From positions 1 to 5,436 of the forward strand of contig JAADHP010000076.1 of the NCBI GenBank assembly GCA_013151785.1: a stretch of DNA of 5,436 bases. Reading direction: 5' to 3'. The notes beneath the pieces were generated by a model, which worked only from the letters and a program-made list of their open reading frames with translations, was not told where the DNA came from and ran no database searches. Positions within the stretch are counted from its first letter, which is position 1; each line of letters opens with the position of its first letter. The DNA is from Nitrospirota bacterium. Lineage in GTDB: Bacteria; Nitrospirota; Thermodesulfovibrionia; Thermodesulfovibrionales; JdFR-85. The translations under genes were made by a program, and so were the position numbers. Below, piece by piece: positions 4,982-5,436 of the stretch.

Positions 4982-5436
4982 ATGAAGAGGTTTGTTCTTG
5001 CAATAACTGGCACTACAGGTGTTATCATAGGTATCAAATTGCTCAAGGAGTTACTCAGGGAGCATGAGGTACATCTGATAGTATCCAGCAGTGCTATTCC
5101 TATTGTGCTTGATGAGGTGGGTATCGATCTATCAAAGGACAAGACCGAGGTGCTCAAGAGGTATTTAAAGATGGAAGATGTAGCGCTGCATCTCTATAAT
5201 GAGGATAACCTCTGGGTACCGATAGCAAGCGGTTCCTTTAAAACAGAGGGTATGTTTGTTGTTCCCTGTAGTATGAAGACCCTTTCTGCAATTGCCAATG
5301 GCTATGCCAGCGGGCTCGTGGAGCGTGTTGCCGATGTGACAATAAAGGAAGGCCGTCCACTCATTTTATGTCCAAGAGAGACCCCCCTCAGTACCATACA
5401 CCTGGAGAATCTTTTGAAGCTCTCTGCCATTGGTGT
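4982..5436 (+). CDS. ubiX: Flavin prenyltransferase UbiX, 3' end outside the window
   Basis: UbiX joins dimethylallyl phosphate to FMN to make prenylated FMN, the cofactor of UbiD-type decarboxylases. Family signatures are easy to see: ASGSFKT (82-88), VPCSMKT (94-100), R115-V-ADV, IKE with K122, and PRETPL (131-136) with R132-E133. R115, K122, R132 and E133 match the catalytic R122, K129, R139 and E140 of the Pseudomonas enzyme. The N-terminal flavin loop, normally S/T-GASG, here reads T9-G-T-T-G13, an unusual variant. 151 codons plus two bases are visible of an expected ~190-200, so the C-terminal part with the last prenyl-phosphate contacts is missing. The start is 4982, with 4970 as the alternative adding four residues. 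It is probably in one transcript with gnd. The partner UbiD gene is not in view. Confidence 0.94.
   Translation, partial: MKRFVLAITGTTGVIIGIKLLKELLREHEVHLIVSSSAIPIVLDEVGIDLSKDKTEVLKRYLKMEDVALHLYNEDNLWVPIASGSFKTEGMFVVPCSMKTLSAIANGYASGLVERVADVTIKEGRPLILCPRETPLSTIHLENLLKLSAIG

Noticed and set aside
4897..5157. 86-codon minus-strand open frame across the gnd/ubiX joint
   Set aside because: It overlaps conserved UbiX coding sequence and has no recognisable motif.
1..5436. Mobile element, CRISPR array, toxin-antitoxin or defence cassette
   Set aside because: No direct repeats, terminal inverted repeats, transposase, or toxin or defence domains were seen; every gene belongs to a known housekeeping or metabolic family.

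Overview
All seven genes lie on the + strand and are tightly packed. Nothing marks the window as phage, plasmid, transposon or defence DNA, and it reads as ordinary chromosome. The organism is a bacterium. Moderate GC, heavy use of AGG/AGA for Arg and ATA for Ile, purine-rich Shine-Dalgarno sites, and the order phoH / 7TM-HD phosphodiesterase / ybeY / dgkA would fit Nitrospirota (Thermodesulfovibrio-like) or a relative in the former Deltaproteobacteria. That placement is inference; the same gene order also occurs in Firmicutes.

Region 1 (1-3362) is a compact operon of four overlapping genes. They encode a PhoH-family ATPase (5' end outside the window), a membrane HD-domain phosphodiesterase of the PgpH/YqfF type that lacks the usual extracellular sensor domain, the rRNA-maturation endonuclease YbeY, and a fusion of a DgkA-type lipid kinase with a PAP2-type lipid phosphatase. 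The genes overlap by 62, 83 and 23 bases, so translational coupling is likely. The set links RNA metabolism and ribosome quality (PhoH, YbeY) with probable c-di-AMP turnover (7TM-HD) and undecaprenyl/diacylglycerol lipid recycling (DgkA-PAP2).

Region 2 (3363-4056) holds a nitroreductase-family flavoprotein with its own strong ribosome binding site. It is flanked by two short intergenic gaps (75 and 55 bases), each with a small palindrome. No convincing promoter or terminator was found in either gap.

Region 3 (4057-5436) holds a short-form (301 aa) decarboxylating 6-phosphogluconate dehydrogenase. It is followed almost immediately by the first 151 codons of ubiX (flavin prenyltransferase), which runs off the right edge.

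No tRNA, rRNA, CRISPR array, insertion sequence or long repeat was seen, and no stretch over 300 bases lacks a gene. I do not see a new multi-gene system here. The most interesting points are the sensor-less 7TM-HD protein and the kinase-phosphatase fusion with its altered PAP2 motifs.
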